Made by a program: the position numbers and the translations under genes
NCBI GenBank assembly: GCA_005240145.1
Contig: SBAS01000019.1
Span: 1 to 64,000, forward strand
Reading direction: 5' to 3'
Length of the DNA stretch: 64,000 bases
DNA from: Nitrosomonadales bacterium
GTDB taxonomy: Bacteria > Pseudomonadota > Gammaproteobacteria > Burkholderiales > SG8-39
The notes under the pieces: generated by a model
Told to the model about the DNA's origin: nothing
Databases searched by the model: none
The model's input: the letters and a program-made list of their open reading frames with translations, nothing else
In this document: piece after piece, positions 40,328 to 53,164 of the stretch
How the letters are laid out: each line of letters starts with the position of its first letter
Numbering within the stretch: position 1 is the first letter of the stretch

Positions 40328-41247
40328 GGCGCCTCCCCGACGATGCGCACTTCGGGAACCAGGCGCACGTCGGTCTTTTCTTCGACCACCGCCTGGACGT
40401 GAAGGATCAGGTTCTCGATGTCGGCGGCGCTGCCCGCGCCGCCCGGATTGACGATGAAATTGGCGTGCTTTTCCGACACCCACGCGCCGCCGATCGCGTG
40501 CTTGCGCAGCCCTGCGATCTGGATCAGGCGTGCCGCGGGCTTGCCTTCGGGCGGATTGCGGAACACGCTGCCCGCGTTCGGCAGCTGCAGCGGCTGCGTC
40601 GAGCGGCGCTTGGTGAGCAGCGCCTGCATGATGGCGCGCGATTCCTCGCGGTCGCCTTCGGGCAGGCGCAAATGCGCCGAGGCGAACCATTCGTCGCCGT
40701 CGCTGCTCGCGTCGGTCTTGAGCTCGCAGTGGCGGTAGCCGAATTCGAACTCTTCCCTGGCGCGGCGGCGCAGCTGGCCGCGCCGGTTGATGGTCACGAC
40801 GCGCTCGACGATGTCCCAGGTCTCGCCGCCATAGCAGCCGGCGTTGCCCGCGAGCGCGCCGCCGACGGTGCCGGGAATTCCCGTGAGCCACTCCGCACTG
40901 CCCAGGTTCTGGTCGGCGGCGAAGCGCGCCAGGCGCGGGCAGGCGACGCCGGCCTCCGCATACAGCAGCCCGTCTTCCATGCGCGGGCGCTTGCTCGCGG
41001 CATAGGTGAGGATCACCGTGCCGCGCCACCCGCCTTCGCGCACGAGCAGGTTCGAGCCCAGGCCGACAAACAGGATCGGCTCTTCGGGCGGCAGCTGGCC
41101 GAGGAACGCGGAGAGGTCCTCCAGATCCGCCGGGGCGAAGAAGCGGTCCGCGGGACCACCAGCCTTCCAGCTCACGTGGCGCGACATCGGTTCGTCGCGC
41201 CGCAGCGCGCCGCGCAGGCCCTGGAACTGGATGTTCTCGATACTCAT
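40324..41247 (-). CDS. murB: UDP-N-acetylmuramate dehydrogenase
   Basis: [56 protein letters not shown]. Confidence 0.96.
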   Translation of the reverse strand: MSIENIQFQGLRGALRRDEPMSRHVSWKAGGPADRFFAPADLEDLSAFLGQLPPEEPILFVGLGSNLLVREGGWRGTVILTYAASKRPRMEDGLLYAEAGVACPRLARFAADQNLGSAEWLTGIPGTVGGALAGNAGCYGGETWDIVERVVTINRRGQLRRRAREEFEFGYRHCELKTDASSDGDEWFASAHLRLPEGDREESRAIMQALLTKRRSTQPLQLPNAGSVFRNPPEGKPAARLIQIAGLRKHAIGGAWVSEKHANFIVNPGGAGSAADIENLILHVQAVVEEKTDVRLVPEVRIVGEAP

Positions 41248-42632
41248 GAAAGCTGCGCCGCCACGTTGCCGATCGAACCCGCGCCCATCGTGAGCACGAC
41301 GTCGCCGTCGCGCGCCACGCCCCTGATGCCATCGGCCATCCGGCCGATGTCCTCGACGAACAGCGGCTCCAGCTTGCCGGCGGCGCGCACCGCGCGCGCG
41401 AGCGACCTGCCGTCGGCGGCCGCGATGACCGGTTCGCCGGCCGCATAGACGTCGGCGAGCACCAGCGCATCGGCGCTCGAGAGCACTCTTACGAAGTCCT
41501 CGAACAGGTCGCGCGTGCGGCTGTAGCGGTGCGGCTGGAACGCCAGCACCAGGCGCCGGCCGGGAAACGCGCCGCGCGCCGCGGCGATCGTCGCCGCCAT
41601 CTCGGCCGGGTGGTGGCCATAGTCGTCCACCAGCGTGAAGCACCCGCTCGCCGGTTTGCCTGCGTTGAGCGCGATTTCGCCGCAGCGCTGGAAACGCCGG
41701 CCCACGCCGCGGAATTCGGCCAGCGCCTTGAGGATCGATGCCTCGGGGATGCCGACTTCCAGGCCAATGGCGATCGCCGCGAGCGAATTGAGCACGTTGT
41801 GGTGGCCGGGCAGGTTCAGCGTGGCAGCCATCGGCTGCGCGCCGGCGCGCCGCACACTGAAGCGCATCGTTCCCGCCGCGTGCTCGATGCCTTCGGCGCG
41901 CACCATCGCGTCGGCGGCGGTGCCATAGGTCACCGCGGACTTGGAGACGAACGGCAGGATCTCGCGCACGTGCGGGTCGTCCACGCACAGCACCGCGCTG
42001 CCGTAGAAGGGCAGGTTCTGCAGAAACCGGATGAAGGCCTGCTTCAGGCGCGCGAAATCGTGCTGGTAGGTCTCCATATGGTCGGCGTCGATGTTGGTGA
42101 CCACCGCATGCACCGGCTGCAGGTGCAGGAAGCTCGCATCCGACTCGTCGGCCTCGACGACGATGAAGTCGCCCGCGCCGAGGCGGGCGTTCGATCCGGC
42201 GGCGTTCAACCGACCGCCGATGACGAAGGTCGGATCCATGCCACCTTCGGCGAGCACGCTCGCCACCAGGCTGGTGGTGGTGGTCTTGCCGTGCGTGCCG
42301 GCGATTGCGATGCCCTGCTTGAGCCGCATCAACTCCGCCAGCATCAGCGCGCGCGGCACCACCGGGATGCGCCGTTCGCGCGCAGCGGCCACCTCGGGGT
42401 TGTCGCCCTTTACCGCGGTGGACACCACTACGGCGTCGGCGCCCTCGATGTTGCACTTGTCGTGCTTGAGCATGATCTGCGCACCCAGCTGCGCGAGGCG
42501 GCGCGTCGCCGCGTTCTGCGCCAGGTCCGAGCCGCTGACCTTGAAGCCGAGGTTGACCAGCACTTCGGCGATGCCGCTCATGCCCGAACCGCCGATGCCG
42601 ACAAAATGGATGCGCCGCAGCTTGTGCTTCAT
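41244..42632 (-). CDS. murC: UDP-N-acetylmuramate-L-alanine ligase
   Basis: [62 protein letters not shown]. Confidence 0.98.
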   Translation of the reverse strand: MKHKLRRIHFVGIGGSGMSGIAEVLVNLGFKVSGSDLAQNAATRRLAQLGAQIMLKHDKCNIEGADAVVVSTAVKGDNPEVAAARERRIPVVPRALMLAELMRLKQGIAIAGTHGKTTTTSLVASVLAEGGMDPTFVIGGRLNAAGSNARLGAGDFIVVEADESDASFLHLQPVHAVVTNIDADHMETYQHDFARLKQAFIRFLQNLPFYGSAVLCVDDPHVREILPFVSKSAVTYGTAADAMVRAEGIEHAAGTMRFSVRRAGAQPMAATLNLPGHHNVLNSLAAIAIGLEVGIPEASILKALAEFRGVGRRFQRCGEIALNAGKPASGCFTLVDDYGHHPAEMAATIAAARGAFPGRRLVLAFQPHRYSRTRDLFEDFVRVLSSADALVLADVYAAGEPVIAAADGRSLARAVRAAGKLEPLFVEDIGRMADGIRGVARDGDVVLTMGAGSIGNVAAQLS

Positions 42633-43702
42633 GCGGATTGCCCGGGCACGAGCTGCGCGCAACGATCGGCCACGACCCTGGCCGCATCGGGTTTTCCCAG
42701 CAACCTGGCCTTCTCCGCCATTGCCACCAGCGCCTTGCGATCGAGCGAGCGCAGGAGGCCGGCAAGGTTTTCCGGGGTGAGTTTTTCCTGCGCCAGCAGG
42801 ATCGCCGCGCCCCGCTCCGAGAGAAAGCGCGCGTTGGCGCTCTGGTGGTCGTCCACCGCGTGGGGAAACGGCACCAGCACGCTCGCCATGCCGCCCGCCG
42901 AGAGCTCGGCGATGGTCATCGCGCCAGCGCGGCAGATGACGAGGTCGGCTTCGGCGTAGCGCCGCGCCATGTCGTCGATGAAGCTGAGCAGTTCGCCCTG
43001 GATGTTTTCCTTGGCGTAGTTCTTTTGCAGGTGGTCCAGGTTCCTCTCCCCGGCCTGGTGCACGACGAGCGGCCTCTCGGCCAAAGGCAGGAGCGCCAGT
43101 GCCTGTGGCAGGGCATCGTTCAGCGCCTGGGCGCCCTGGCTGCCGCCAACCACCAGCAGGCGCAGCGGCCCGCTGCGGCCCGCGTAGCGCGCCGCGGGTT
43201 GCGCGATGGCCGCAATGTCGGCGCGCACCGGGTTACCGGTCCACTCGGCGTTCTTGAGCGCATGCGGAAAAGCCGTGAGCGCCTTGTCGGCAATGCCCGC
43301 AAGAACGCGGTTGGTCAGTCCGGCGATCGCGTTCTGCTCGTGTACCGCGAGCGGCCGGGCGAGGAGCGAGGCCATCATGCCGCCGGGAAATGCGACATAG
43401 CCGCCCATGCCGAGGACGACGTCGGGGCGGATGCGGAATATTGCGCGCGCGCTCTGCCAGAAGCCGATCAGCAGGGTGAGCGGCAGCCACAGCTTCGCCG
43501 CAAAGCCCTTGCCGCGCAGCGCCGCGGCGCGGATCCACTCCACCGGGTAGCCGCGCGCGGGAATCAGCCGGGCTTCCATGCCGCTGCGCGCGCCCATCCA
43601 GACGACGTTCCAGCCGCGGCTGCGCATCTCGTCGGCGACCGCCAGGCCTGGGAACACGTGGCCCCCGGTGCCTCCTGCCATGATTAGGATTGTTCTACTC
43701 AT
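42629..43702 (-). CDS. murG: undecaprenyldiphospho-muramoylpentapeptide beta-N-acetylglucosaminyltransferase
   Basis: [65 protein letters not shown]. Confidence 0.98.
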   Translation of the reverse strand: MSRTILIMAGGTGGHVFPGLAVADEMRSRGWNVVWMGARSGMEARLIPARGYPVEWIRAAALRGKGFAAKLWLPLTLLIGFWQSARAIFRIRPDVVLGMGGYVAFPGGMMASLLARPLAVHEQNAIAGLTNRVLAGIADKALTAFPHALKNAEWTGNPVRADIAAIAQPAARYAGRSGPLRLLVVGGSQGAQALNDALPQALALLPLAERPLVVHQAGERNLDHLQKNYAKENIQGELLSFIDDMARRYAEADLVICRAGAMTIAELSAGGMASVLVPFPHAVDDHQSANARFLSERGAAILLAQEKLTPENLAGLLRSLDRKALVAMAEKARLLGKPDAARVVADRCAQLVPGQSA

Positions 43703-44859
43703 GCGTTCAAACCCCGCGCTAGCTGGCGGTTCTCCCAGTCGATGCGGATCAGGATTGCGATCGCCACGCAGTTCACGATGAGCCCCGAGCCGCCGAAACT
43801 CATGAGCGGCAGCGTCAGCCCCTTGGTAGGCAGGAGGCCCGTGTTCACGCCCATGTTGATGAGCGCCTGGAAGCCGATCCAGATGCCTATGCCCTGCGCC
43901 ACAAGCGCGGCAAAGTAGCGCTCGCGCATTGCTGCCTGGCGGCCGATGGCGAAGGCGCGCAGCACCACCCAGACGAAGAGCGTGATCACCAGCACGACGC
44001 CTGCGAGGCCCAGTTCCTCGGCGATCACGGCGAGCAGGAAATCCGTGTGCGCCTCGGGCAGGTAGTGCAGTTTCTCGATGCTCGCGCCCAGCCCTACGCC
44101 CAGCCACTCGCCGCGGCCGAACGCGATCAGCGCGTGCGACAGCTGGTAGCCCTTGCCGTAGGCGTCCGACCAGGGGTCCATGAAGCCGAAGATGCGCTGC
44201 ATGCGGTAAGGCGACGACAGCACCAGTCCCGCGAAGCCCACCGCGAGCATGCCGACCAGCGCCGTGAAATGCCGGCCATTCATGCCGCCGACGAAGAGCA
44301 CGCCGAACGCGCTCACCGCGACGACGACGAAGGCGCCGAAGTCCGGCTCGCGCAGCAGCAGCCAGGCCACCGCCAGCATCACGCCCAGCATCGGCAGCAG
44401 GCCGCGCTTGAAATTCTTCAGCACCGCGTGCTTGCGCACCGTGTAATCGGCGGCATAAAGCACCACCGCGAGCTTCATGAGCTCGGATGGCTGCATGTTG
44501 ACCAGGCCCAGGTTGAGCCAGCGCCGCGCGCCGTTCACCTCGCGCCCGATGCCCGGGATCAGCACCAGCACCAGCAGCACGATGCAGGCGCCGAAATACC
44601 ACGGCGCGGCCTTCTGCCAGATGCGCACCGGGACGAGGAACACCGCGGTCGCCGCGCACAGCGCCAGCGCGAGGAACAGGCCGTGCCGCTGCAGGAAGTA
44701 GGCGGAATTGTTGCCCGTGTAGCGGCCCGCTTCCGCGGTCGCGATCGACGAGGAGTACACCATCACCAGGCCGAGCGAAAGCAGCAGCAGCGCGCCCCAG
44801 GCGAGGGAGCGGTCGTACTCCGTCGCGGTCTTGTTTTGGGCGAAAACAAGGCTATTCAT
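43699..44859 (-). CDS. ftsW: peptidoglycan glycosyltransferase FtsW
   Basis: [56 protein letters not shown]. Confidence 0.98.
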   Translation of the reverse strand: MNSLVFAQNKTATEYDRSLAWGALLLLSLGLVMVYSSSIATAEAGRYTGNNSAYFLQRHGLFLALALCAATAVFLVPVRIWQKAAPWYFGACIVLLVLVLIPGIGREVNGARRWLNLGLVNMQPSELMKLAVVLYAADYTVRKHAVLKNFKRGLLPMLGVMLAVAWLLLREPDFGAFVVVAVSAFGVLFVGGMNGRHFTALVGMLAVGFAGLVLSSPYRMQRIFGFMDPWSDAYGKGYQLSHALIAFGRGEWLGVGLGASIEKLHYLPEAHTDFLLAVIAEELGLAGVVLVITLFVWVVLRAFAIGRQAAMRERYFAALVAQGIGIWIGFQALINMGVNTGLLPTKGLTLPLMSFGGSGLIVNCVAIAILIRIDWENRQLARGLNA

Positions 44860-46231
44860 GGCCGAGCGCCTTCACCGCCGCGGCAAAAACCTCGCCGCGG
44901 TGCCTGTAATCGCGGAACATGTCGAAGCTGGCGCAGGCCGGAGAGAGCAGCACCGCGCTACCCGGCGTCGCGACCTGCGCCGCACGCGCTACCGCTTTCT
45001 CCATGGAGGCCACGCGCTCCACGGTCACGCCGCTGGCGCCGATTGCTTTGCCGATCAGCGCCGCGTCGCGGCCGATGAGAAGCACGTGCTGCGCGTGTGT
45101 GCGTAGCGCCGGCACGAGCGGCGCGAAGTTCTGCCCCTTGCCCTCGCCGCCGAGAATCAGCACGGCCTTCTTCGACAATCCATTCAGGGCGGCCACGGTG
45201 GCGCCGACGTTGGTGGCTTTCGAGTCATCCAGCCACTCGACGCCGCCGCGCAGCGCAACGGGCTGCATGCGGTGCGGCAGGCCGCGGAAACTGCGCAGGC
45301 CCTGCGCCAGCGCGGCGAGCGGCGCTCCAGCGAGATGCGCGAGGGCACAAGCCGCCAGCGCATTCGACGCGTTATGCGCACCGGCCAGCGGCAATTCGCT
45401 CAGCGCAAGAATTTGTTCCGTGCCGCGTACCAGGTATTGGTCGGCGATGCCGAAATCCTCCGGCATATCCGGTACGTCAAGGCCGAAGGTGACCTGCGTG
45501 CGTCCAGGCTGTGCCAGGGCCATTGAGGCGGAATCGCAGCGATTCAGCACCTGCACGCCGCCACCCGAGAACACGCGCGCCTTCGCGCTGGCGTACTCGG
45601 CAAGCCCCGCATAGCGGTCGAGGTGGTCTTCCGAGAGGTTCAGCATCGCGGCTGCCACAGGAGCGAGCGACCATGTCGTTTCGAGCTGGTAGCTCGAGAG
45701 CTCCAGCACCCACGTGGCGGGAGGATGCGCGGGAGCCGTTTTCCTCTTCAGCAGGGCCTCAAGGGCCGGCGGGGAGATGTTTCCCGCGACTTCGCAATCG
45801 ATGCCGGCCGCGCGCAGCAGGTGCCCGGCGAGCGCGGTGACCGTGCTCTTGCCGTTGGTCCCGGTTACCGCAAGGACCTTTTCATGCACGGACCAGGCGA
45901 AGAGTTCAATGTCGCCCACTACGGGGATGTTCTTCGCGACCGCCGCCTGGACCACTTCTTCTTCGAGCGAAAGGCCCGGGCTGATGCAGACCAGGTCGAC
46001 GTCCTTCAGCAGCGCGGGCTTGAACTTTCCGCCATGCAGTTCGCCGGAAAAATCCTTCTGCCGCGGCGGCGCCGCGCGCGTGTCGGCGGCGCGCACCTGG
46101 CCGCCCTCGCGCGCGACCCACTGCGCGACCGAGAGCCCGGTGTCGCCCAGCCCGAGCACGAGCACCTTCCTGCCCTTCAGCGGCATCGCCGCAGGCTTCC
46201 TGAGCAGCGAAAACGCCGGTTCGCGCATCAT
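44852..46231 (-). CDS. murD: UDP-N-acetylmuramoylalanine-D-glutamate ligase
   Basis: [57 protein letters not shown]. Confidence 0.97.
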   Translation of the reverse strand: MMREPAFSLLRKPAAMPLKGRKVLVLGLGDTGLSVAQWVAREGGQVRAADTRAAPPRQKDFSGELHGGKFKPALLKDVDLVCISPGLSLEEEVVQAAVAKNIPVVGDIELFAWSVHEKVLAVTGTNGKSTVTALAGHLLRAAGIDCEVAGNISPPALEALLKRKTAPAHPPATWVLELSSYQLETTWSLAPVAAAMLNLSEDHLDRYAGLAEYASAKARVFSGGGVQVLNRCDSASMALAQPGRTQVTFGLDVPDMPEDFGIADQYLVRGTEQILALSELPLAGAHNASNALAACALAHLAGAPLAALAQGLRSFRGLPHRMQPVALRGGVEWLDDSKATNVGATVAALNGLSKKAVLILGGEGKGQNFAPLVPALRTHAQHVLLIGRDAALIGKAIGASGVTVERVASMEKAVARAAQVATPGSAVLLSPACASFDMFRDYRHRGEVFAAAVKALGHE

Positions 46232-47319
46232 CTGAGCTTGAGCGTCGAGAGGCCGAACAGCACCAGCATCATGGTGATGATCCAGAAGCGCACCACCACC
46301 TGCGATTCCTTCCAGCCCTCGAGTTCGTAGTGGTGATGCAGCGGCGCCATGCGGAAAATCCGTTTCCCGCCGGTGGTCTTGAAATAGATCACCTGGATCA
46401 TCACCGAGAGCGTCTCGGCGACGAACACGCCGCCCATGATGAAAAGCACGATCTCCTGGCGCACGATCACGGCGATGGTGCCCAGGGCCGCGCCCAGCGC
46501 CAGCGCGCCGACGTCGCCCATGAATACTTCCGCCGGATAGGCGTTGAACCAGAGGAAGCCCAGGCCCGCGCCGACCAGCGCGCCGCAATACACCGCGAGC
46601 TCGCCCGCGCCGGCGACGTACGGCACGCCGAGGTACTTCGAGAACACCGCGTTGCCGGCGACGTAGGCGAAGATGCCGAGCGCGCCCCCCACCATGACGG
46701 TCGGCATGATGGCGAGGCCGTCCAGGCCATCGGTCAGGTTCACCGCGTTCGAGGTGCCGACGATGACGAAGTAGGTGAGGACGATGAAACCGGCGACGCC
46801 CAGCGGATAGGCGACCAATTTGAAGAACGGCACGATGAGGGTGTTCAGCGCCGGGGTGCTCTGCGCGATCCAGGCCAGGTAGCAGGCCGCGGCGAGCCCG
46901 AAGAGCGACTGCCAGGCGAACTTGGCCTTCGCCGGCAGTCCCCTGGGATTGCGGTGCACGACCTTGCGGTAGTCGTCGACCCAGCCGATGGCGCCGAAGG
47001 CCAGCGTCACCAGCAGCACCACCCAGATGAAACGGTTGCCCAGATCGCCCCACAGCAGGGTGGTGATGCCGATCGACAGCAGGATCAGCGCCCCGCCCAT
47101 GGTCGGCGTGCCGGCCTTGGTCAGGTGCGAGCGCGGGCCGTCATCGCGCACCGCCTGGCCGATCTTGTAGGCGGTGAGCTTGCGAATCACATAGGGCCCC
47201 AGGATCAGCGAGATCGCGAGCGCGGTGAGGCAGGCCAGCACCGCGCGCAGCGTCAGGTAATTGAAGACGTTGAACAGACGCACTTCCTTGGCGAGCCACT
47301 GGAAGAGTTCGAGCAGCAT
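46228..47319 (-). CDS. mraY: phospho-N-acetylmuramoyl-pentapeptide-transferase
   Basis: [74 protein letters not shown]. Confidence 0.99.
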   Translation of the reverse strand: MLLELFQWLAKEVRLFNVFNYLTLRAVLACLTALAISLILGPYVIRKLTAYKIGQAVRDDGPRSHLTKAGTPTMGGALILLSIGITTLLWGDLGNRFIWVVLLVTLAFGAIGWVDDYRKVVHRNPRGLPAKAKFAWQSLFGLAAACYLAWIAQSTPALNTLIVPFFKLVAYPLGVAGFIVLTYFVIVGTSNAVNLTDGLDGLAIMPTVMVGGALGIFAYVAGNAVFSKYLGVPYVAGAGELAVYCGALVGAGLGFLWFNAYPAEVFMGDVGALALGAALGTIAVIVRQEIVLFIMGGVFVAETLSVMIQVIYFKTTGGKRIFRMAPLHHHYELEGWKESQVVVRFWIITMMLVLFGLSTLKLR

Positions 47320-48680
47320 CAGTGCGCCTCGCCGTTCTCGCCGCGCATCTCACCTGCCAGCGCCGCGACGACGCGCTCCATGCGCATGAAACGGGAGCCT
47401 TTGACGAGGATGGTTCTCATGGTTTTCAGATTTGCGGGAATTTCATTCCAGTCCTCGAAATGTTTTGCGCCGCTGCCGAACGCGGCGACGCTGTCCTTCG
47501 AAGCCGAACCAAATCCCAGCAATGCATGGATGCCTTTTTGCCTCGCGTACTTCCCCACCTCCGAGTGGAACTCGGGGCCCCGCGCGCCCACTTCACCCAT
47601 GTCGCCCAGGACCAGCGCCGTCGGGCCGGGACAGGAGGCGAGCACGTCGATCGCGGCGCGCACCGAATCCGGATTGGCGTTGTAGCTGTCGTCGATCAGG
47701 GTCGCGCCGGCGGTCGTGGTCTTCGGCTGCAGGCGGCCGGCGTAGGGCCGGAACGCGGCGAGGCCGGCGCCGATCGCGTCGGCCGGGACGCCGGCGGCAT
47801 GCGCGCAGGCCGCCGCCGCGAGCGCGTTGCGCACGTTGTGCAGACCGGGAATCGCGAGCCGCGCGCGCGCCTCGCCCGAGGGCGTGCTGAGGACGATTTC
47901 GCTCTCGAGCGGCTTGAGCACGTAGCGCGCCCTGACGTCACCCGCGCCAAGGCCGAATTCGACGCGCTTGCGCGCGCCCGCCTTCTGCCGGAACACGCCG
48001 GTCATCGCGTCTTCCGAGTTCAGCACGGCGATGCCGTCCGCGGGCAGCGCGTCGAACACGCTCGCGTTCTCGGCGGCCACCGCTTCGACCGACTGCATGA
48101 ATTCGAGGTGCTCGCGCTGCGCGTTGTTGACCAGCGCCATGGTCGGCCGCGCAATCTGCGCCAGCATGGCGATTTCACCCGGATGGTTCATGCCCAGTTC
48201 GACCGTGCAGTAGCGATGGCTCGCGCGAAGACCGAGCAGCGTGAGCGGCACGCCGATGTCGGTGTTCAGGTTGCCGTGCGTCGCCAGCGCGCCTGAGTCG
48301 CCGGCGTGGCGGCGCAGGATGGCGGCGAGCATCTCCTTGGTGGTGGTCTTGCCGTTCGAACCGGTGATGGCGATCAGCACGGGGGCGAAACGCATGCGCC
48401 AGTTCCGCCCCAGGCGCCCGAGCGCGCGTCTTGTGTCGTCGGTGACGAGCACCGGCAGCGGGGTTGGTCCGCAATACTTTTCGTCAACCAGTGCGGCGAC
48501 AGCGCCACGCGCCTTCGCTTGTGCCAGGAAATCATGACCGTCGAAATGCTCGCCGCGGATCGCGACGAATAGCTGCCCCTTATCAATGCTGCGGGTGTCA
48601 GTCGAGACACCGTCAAAGCGCAATTCACTCTTCGCGCTGTGCGCGTCCATGGCCACCACGGCTTCGGCGAGACTCATCAT
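47319..48680 (-). CDS. murF: UDP-N-acetylmuramoyl-tripeptide-D-alanyl-D-alanine ligase
   Basis: [51 protein letters not shown]. Confidence 0.97.
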   Translation of the reverse strand: MMSLAEAVVAMDAHSAKSELRFDGVSTDTRSIDKGQLFVAIRGEHFDGHDFLAQAKARGAVAALVDEKYCGPTPLPVLVTDDTRRALGRLGRNWRMRFAPVLIAITGSNGKTTTKEMLAAILRRHAGDSGALATHGNLNTDIGVPLTLLGLRASHRYCTVELGMNHPGEIAMLAQIARPTMALVNNAQREHLEFMQSVEAVAAENASVFDALPADGIAVLNSEDAMTGVFRQKAGARKRVEFGLGAGDVRARYVLKPLESEIVLSTPSGEARARLAIPGLHNVRNALAAAACAHAAGVPADAIGAGLAAFRPYAGRLQPKTTTAGATLIDDSYNANPDSVRAAIDVLASCPGPTALVLGDMGEVGARGPEFHSEVGKYARQKGIHALLGFGSASKDSVAAFGSGAKHFEDWNEIPANLKTMRTILVKGSRFMRMERVVAALAGEMRGENGEAH

Positions 48681-50128
48681 CCATTCCCCCGACGGCCGAG
48701 CGCGGCGCTGGCGACCACGGCGTCGGAAAAAGGCTGCCGCTTGGCGCCGATCTCCTGAAACTGCTCGTGGCCCTTGCCGGCGATCAGCACCACGTCGGCA
48801 GGCGCCGCCGTCGCGATCACAGCCTCGATGGCTTTCGCGCGATCGGCTTCGATCTCGCACTTTCCGGCAATCCCCCGGCGGATCTCTTCGATGATCGCGA
48901 GCGGATCCTCGCTGCGCGGATTATCGGAAGTCAGCACGACGCGCTCGGCGCGCGCCGCAGCCACGCTGCCCATCACCGGCCGCTTCGCCTTGTCGCGTCC
49001 GCCGCCGGCGCCGAATACCGCGACCAGCCGCCCGCGGCGCGCCCGCGCCAGCGGCTGCAACGCCGAGAGCACCTGGTCCAGGGCATCCGGCGTATGCGCG
49101 TAATCGATCACCACCAGCGGCTGGTCCCCGATCCTCTGCATACGCCCCGGCACCTGCGGCAGCGCCTCGAGAAGGCGCACGGCGTCCTCGAACGCAATGC
49201 CCTTCGCCACCAGGCAGCCCAGCACGCCGAGCGCGTTGGCGACATTGAAGTGCCCGAGCTGGGGAATCGAAACCTCGGCGTCTCCCCACCCCGATTCTAT
49301 TTTTACCCGGTTATTTTTTTCAATTGTGGCGAAAAGAAAATCCGCAACGGGAAACGAAGATCCGGCTAGGCCGTAACCAATCGTCCTTACTCCGCGCGCC
49401 GCGGTGCGCTTCGCGAGCTGCGCGCCGAAAGGGTCGTCGAGGTTGAGCACCGCCGCGCCGAGTCCCGGCGATTCGAACAGGCGCGCCTTCGCCTCGGCGT
49501 AGGCGCCCAGCGTGCCGTGGTAGTCGAGGTGGTCGTGCGTCAGGTTGGTGAAGAGCGCGCAATCGAAAGCAACACCGTTGACGCGCCCCTGATCCAGGCC
49601 GTGCGAAGACACCTCCATCGCCACCGCGCTCGCACCGGCGGTCCTGAATTCCGCGAGCAGGCGATGCAGTTCGAGCGCCTCGGGCGTCGTGTTCTCGACC
49701 GGCGCCAGGTTCGGCCGGAAGCCTGAGCCCAGAGTGCCGACGACGCCCGTTTTGATGCTTTTCAGAGTCAGCAGGTGCGCAAGCCACTGCGCGCAGGAGG
49801 TCTTGCCGTTGGTGCCGGTGACGCCGCAGACCCACATGGACTCCGAAGGGCGGCCGTAGAACTCGTGCGCGAGGAAGCCCGCTTGCGCCTTGAGGTTCCT
49901 CACCCCGGTATTCGGCGTTTTCCAGCGCTCGTCCCAGGCAAAGTCCTCGCTTTCCCACAGGACCGCGGCGCAGCGCCGATCGATCGCCTGGGCGATGTGG
50001 CGCCGGCCGTCGGCGGCAGCGCCCGGCCAGGCAAAAAAAGCCGCGCCCGGAGCGGCACACCGGCTGTCGGAGGTGAGGCGTTCGATCACCGCTCCCTGGC
50101 GCGCGAGCAGCGCGAAGACGTTGTCAAT
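48677..50128 (-). CDS. murE: UDP-N-acetylmuramoyl-L-alanyl-D-glutamate-2,6-diaminopimelate ligase
   Basis: LTSDSRCAAPGAAFFAWPG, VTGTNGKTSCAQWLA, LTSDNPRSEDPLAII (DNPR motif), IAGKGHEQFQEI; probable ATT start at 50128, fallback GTG 50089. Confidence 0.95.
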   Translation of the reverse strand: MDNVFALLARQGAVIERLTSDSRCAAPGAAFFAWPGAAADGRRHIAQAIDRRCAAVLWESEDFAWDERWKTPNTGVRNLKAQAGFLAHEFYGRPSESMWVCGVTGTNGKTSCAQWLAHLLTLKSIKTGVVGTLGSGFRPNLAPVENTTPEALELHRLLAEFRTAGASAVAMEVSSHGLDQGRVNGVAFDCALFTNLTHDHLDYHGTLGAYAEAKARLFESPGLGAAVLNLDDPFGAQLAKRTAARGVRTIGYGLAGSSFPVADFLFATIEKNNRVKIESGWGDAEVSIPQLGHFNVANALGVLGCLVAKGIAFEDAVRLLEALPQVPGRMQRIGDQPLVVIDYAHTPDALDQVLSALQPLARARRGRLVAVFGAGGGRDKAKRPVMGSVAAARAERVVLTSDNPRSEDPLAIIEEIRRGIAGKCEIEADRAKAIEAVIATAAPADVVLIAGKGHEQFQEIGAKRQPFSDAVVASAALGRRGNG

Positions 50129-51867
50129 TACGTGTTCTCCTTTACCTCGTCGCCCTCGCCCGGCAGTTCGATCGGGGCGAGCGGCGCGTCGTGCGGGGCG
50201 CCCAGCAGGCGCAGCGCGCCCTGCATGACCTGGGAGAACACCGGCGCGGCGACCTGGCCGCCGTAGTACTGGCCGGCCGACGGTTCATCCACCATCACCG
50301 CGATCACCAGGCGCGGCGCGGACACCGGCGCGAAGCCGACGAACGAGGAGACATACTTGTGCGCCGCGTAGGCGCCGTTTTCCAGCTTGTGCGCGGTGCC
50401 GGTCTTGCCGCCCACGCGCCAGCCCACGACGCGCGCGCGCGGCGCGGTGCCACCGGGCTGCACCGCGGCTTCGAGCATGGCGCGCAGAGCGCGCGCCACC
50501 TCGGGCGAAAAGACGCGGGCGCCGGCGGCGGGTACGCCGGTCTTCACCAGCGACAGCGGCGCGAGCTCGCCGTCGCGCGCGAACACGGTGTAGGCGCGCG
50601 CGAGCTGGATCAGGCTCACCGAGATGCCGTGGCCGTAGGCCATGGTCGCCTGCTCCACCGGGCGCCAGGTCTTCGCCTCGCGCACGCGTCCGACCGCCTC
50701 GCCGGGAAAACCGAGCCGCGGCGCGGCGCCGAAGCCGACGCGCTTGAAAAGATCGTGCATTTCGTCGCGCGGCATCGCCAGCGCGATCTTGGCCGCGCCG
50801 ACATTGGACGATTTCTGGATCACCTGCGCCACCGTCATCGCGCCAGCCCCGCTTTTCTCCGCATGCGCGTCGTGGATCGTGTAGCGGCCGATGGTGAGCG
50901 TGCCGGGCGCGGTCTGGATCATGGTGTCGGGCGTGATCCTGCCGGTCTCGATGGCGAGGCCCACGGTGAACGGCTTCAGGGTCGAGCCCGGCTCGAAGCT
51001 GTCGGTCATGACGCGGTTGCGCAGCTGCGCGCCGGTCAGGCGGGCGCGGTTGTTCGGGTTGTAGGTGGGCAGGTTGGCGAGCGCGAGGACTTCGCCCGTA
51101 CGCACGTCGAGCACCACGATGGCGCCCGCCTTGGCCCGGTTCGCCTCCACCGACGACTTGAGCGCGCCGAAGGCGAGGTTCTGGATCTTGCCGTCGATGG
51201 ACAGGATGAGGTCGCGCCCGTCCTGCGCGGCGCGAATCGACTCGACGTCCTCGACGACACGGCCGAGCCGGTCCTTGATCACGCGGCGGCTGCCGGCAGC
51301 GCCCGCGAGCACCGCCTGCTGCGCGAGCTCGATGCCTTCCTGGCCGACGTCGTCGACGCCGGTGAAGCCGATCACGTGCGCCAGGGTCTCGCCGCCCGGG
51401 TAGTAGCGGCGGAATTCGTTCTGCTGGTGGATGCCCGGAATGCCCAGCTCGGCGATGCGCGCCGCGGTCTCGGGCGCGATCTGGCGCTTGAGGTAGACGA
51501 ACTCGCGCTCCGCGGACGAGAGCTTGCGCTCGAGCTCGCGCGCGTCCAGGGACAGCAGTCCGGCGAGGCTCTTCAGCTGCGCCGCGGTAACGCTCACGTC
51601 CTCCGGGATCGCCCACACCGATTTCACCGGCGTCGAGATGGCGAGCGCTTCGCCATTGCGGTCGACGACGCGGCCGCGCGTGGCCGGCACTTCGAGCACG
51701 CGCGAATAGCGCGCCTCGCCCTTGCCCTGCAGGAAGCTCGTGTTCATCGACTGCAAATAGACCGAGCGGCACGCCAGCACCAAGAAGGCGGCCAGGAGCA
51801 GCGCAACTGCCAGGCGCGCGCGCCATGCCGGCAGCCGCACCATCATCGGCACGCCGACGGCGCTCAC
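50128..51867 (-). CDS. ftsI: peptidoglycan D,D-transpeptidase FtsI (PBP3)
   Basis: GSTLKPFTV (SXXK), KSSNVGAAKI (SXN), GKTGTAHKL (KTG). Confidence 0.98.
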   Translation of the reverse strand: MSAVGVPMMVRLPAWRARLAVALLLAAFLVLACRSVYLQSMNTSFLQGKGEARYSRVLEVPATRGRVVDRNGEALAISTPVKSVWAIPEDVSVTAAQLKSLAGLLSLDARELERKLSSAEREFVYLKRQIAPETAARIAELGIPGIHQQNEFRRYYPGGETLAHVIGFTGVDDVGQEGIELAQQAVLAGAAGSRRVIKDRLGRVVEDVESIRAAQDGRDLILSIDGKIQNLAFGALKSSVEANRAKAGAIVVLDVRTGEVLALANLPTYNPNNRARLTGAQLRNRVMTDSFEPGSTLKPFTVGLAIETGRITPDTMIQTAPGTLTIGRYTIHDAHAEKSGAGAMTVAQVIQKSSNVGAAKIALAMPRDEMHDLFKRVGFGAAPRLGFPGEAVGRVREAKTWRPVEQATMAYGHGISVSLIQLARAYTVFARDGELAPLSLVKTGVPAAGARVFSPEVARALRAMLEAAVQPGGTAPRARVVGWRVGGKTGTAHKLENGAYAAHKYVSSFVGFAPVSAPRLVIAVMVDEPSAGQYYGGQVAAPVFSQVMQGALRLLGAPHDAPLAPIELPGEGDEVKENT

Positions 51868-52142
51868 GGCCTGGGCTCGCCCTTGAGCTCGACCATCCTC
51901 ACGCGGCGCGGGTCCGGCGCGCGCATGCCGAGCGCGCCGGTGGCGATCTTCTCGACGCGCGAGTGCAGGCCCCAGGTGCCCGCCTCGAGCTGCAGCTGGC
52001 CGAACTCGATGTCAAGCGCACGGGCGCGTTCCTGCTCGCGCTCGAGCTCGGTGAACAGCTTGCGCGACTCGTGACGAGAGGTGACGAGCCCGAGCGCGCA
52101 GACGATGAGAACCAGGAGGAGGAGGAGGTTCAGCTTCGCCAC
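51864..52142 (-). CDS. ftsL: cell division protein FtsL
   Basis: 92 aa, N-terminal [36 protein letters not shown]; located between rsmH and ftsI. Confidence 0.95.
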   Translation of the reverse strand: MAKLNLLLLLVLIVCALGLVTSRHESRKLFTELEREQERARALDIEFGQLQLEAGTWGLHSRVEKIATGALGMRAPDPRRVRMVELKGEPRP

Positions 52143-53149
52143 GCGTCGGGCCCGTGTTCGGTTAATGCGCGATTCAAGACCGCTGGATCCAGTGCTGCCG
52201 TGCTGCGCTCGGCCGCACGCAGGGTTGCGCTGCGGGCGCGCGGATTGGCCGCGATTTCCGCCGCCGAAGCGCGCAGCGCCTTGCCCACGATTCTGAGCGG
52301 CGCTTGTGGCAGATCGCGGGCGCGAATCGGCAAATCTGCGGGCAGGCCGTCGGTGGCGACCCCGCGCAGGAAGCGCTTCACGAGGCGGTCCTCGAGCGAA
52401 TGGAAGGCGATCACCACCAGCCTCCCGCCGGCAGCGAGACGCGCGGTGGCCTGGGGCAGCATCAGCGCGATCTCCTCAAGCTCCCGATTGACGAGAATCC
52501 GTAGAGCCTGAAAGGTGCGCGTCGCCGGATCCTTGCCGGCCTCGCGCCGTGTTTCCCGTTTGCGGACCGCCGCAGCCACGACAGCGGCAAGTTGCTCGGT
52601 GCGGAGGATTGGTTCGCGTGCCCGAGCAGCAACAATCGCCTTTGCAACCTGTTTAGCAAACCGTTCTTCCCCATAGCTAGCGATTGCCTCCCGGATTTGT
52701 TGTTCTGTGGCGCTGGCCAGCCAGTCCGCGGCGCCGGCACCACGGCTCGGATCCATGCGCATGTCGAGCGGTCCGTCGGCGCGGAACGAGAAGCCGCGCG
52801 CCGGGTCGTCGACCTGTGGCGACGACAGGCCGAGGTCCGCGAGCACGCCGTCCACCAGGCCCGTGCCGCTGCCCTTCAGGCGCGCGTCGAGCACCCACGC
52901 GAGCTCGCTGAACGGCGCATGGTCGATGCTGAAGCGCGGATCGGTGATGGCGCGCGCCGCCTCGACTGCCTGTGGATCCCGGTCCAGCGCGATGAGCCGG
53001 CCCGTGGGAGCGAGGCGCTGCAGGATCGCGCGGCTGTGGCCGCCGCGGCCGAAAGTGCAATCGACGTAGGTGCCCTCGGCCCGCACGGCAAGCGAGGTCA
53101 CCGCCTCTTCGAGAAGTACCGCGCGATGAGCAGGCTGCGGTGCGCTCAT
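52130..53149 (-). CDS. rsmH: 16S rRNA (cytosine(1402)-N(4))-methyltransferase
   Basis: [74 protein letters not shown]. Confidence 0.98.
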   Translation of the reverse strand: MSAPQPAHRAVLLEEAVTSLAVRAEGTYVDCTFGRGGHSRAILQRLAPTGRLIALDRDPQAVEAARAITDPRFSIDHAPFSELAWVLDARLKGSGTGLVDGVLADLGLSSPQVDDPARGFSFRADGPLDMRMDPSRGAGAADWLASATEQQIREAIASYGEERFAKQVAKAIVAARAREPILRTEQLAAVVAAAVRKRETRREAGKDPATRTFQALRILVNRELEEIALMLPQATARLAAGGRLVVIAFHSLEDRLVKRFLRGVATDGLPADLPIRARDLPQAPLRIVGKALRASAAEIAANPRARSATLRAAERSTAALDPAVLNRALTEHGPDAWRS

Positions 53150-53164
53150 CGCCCGCGCCTGCCG

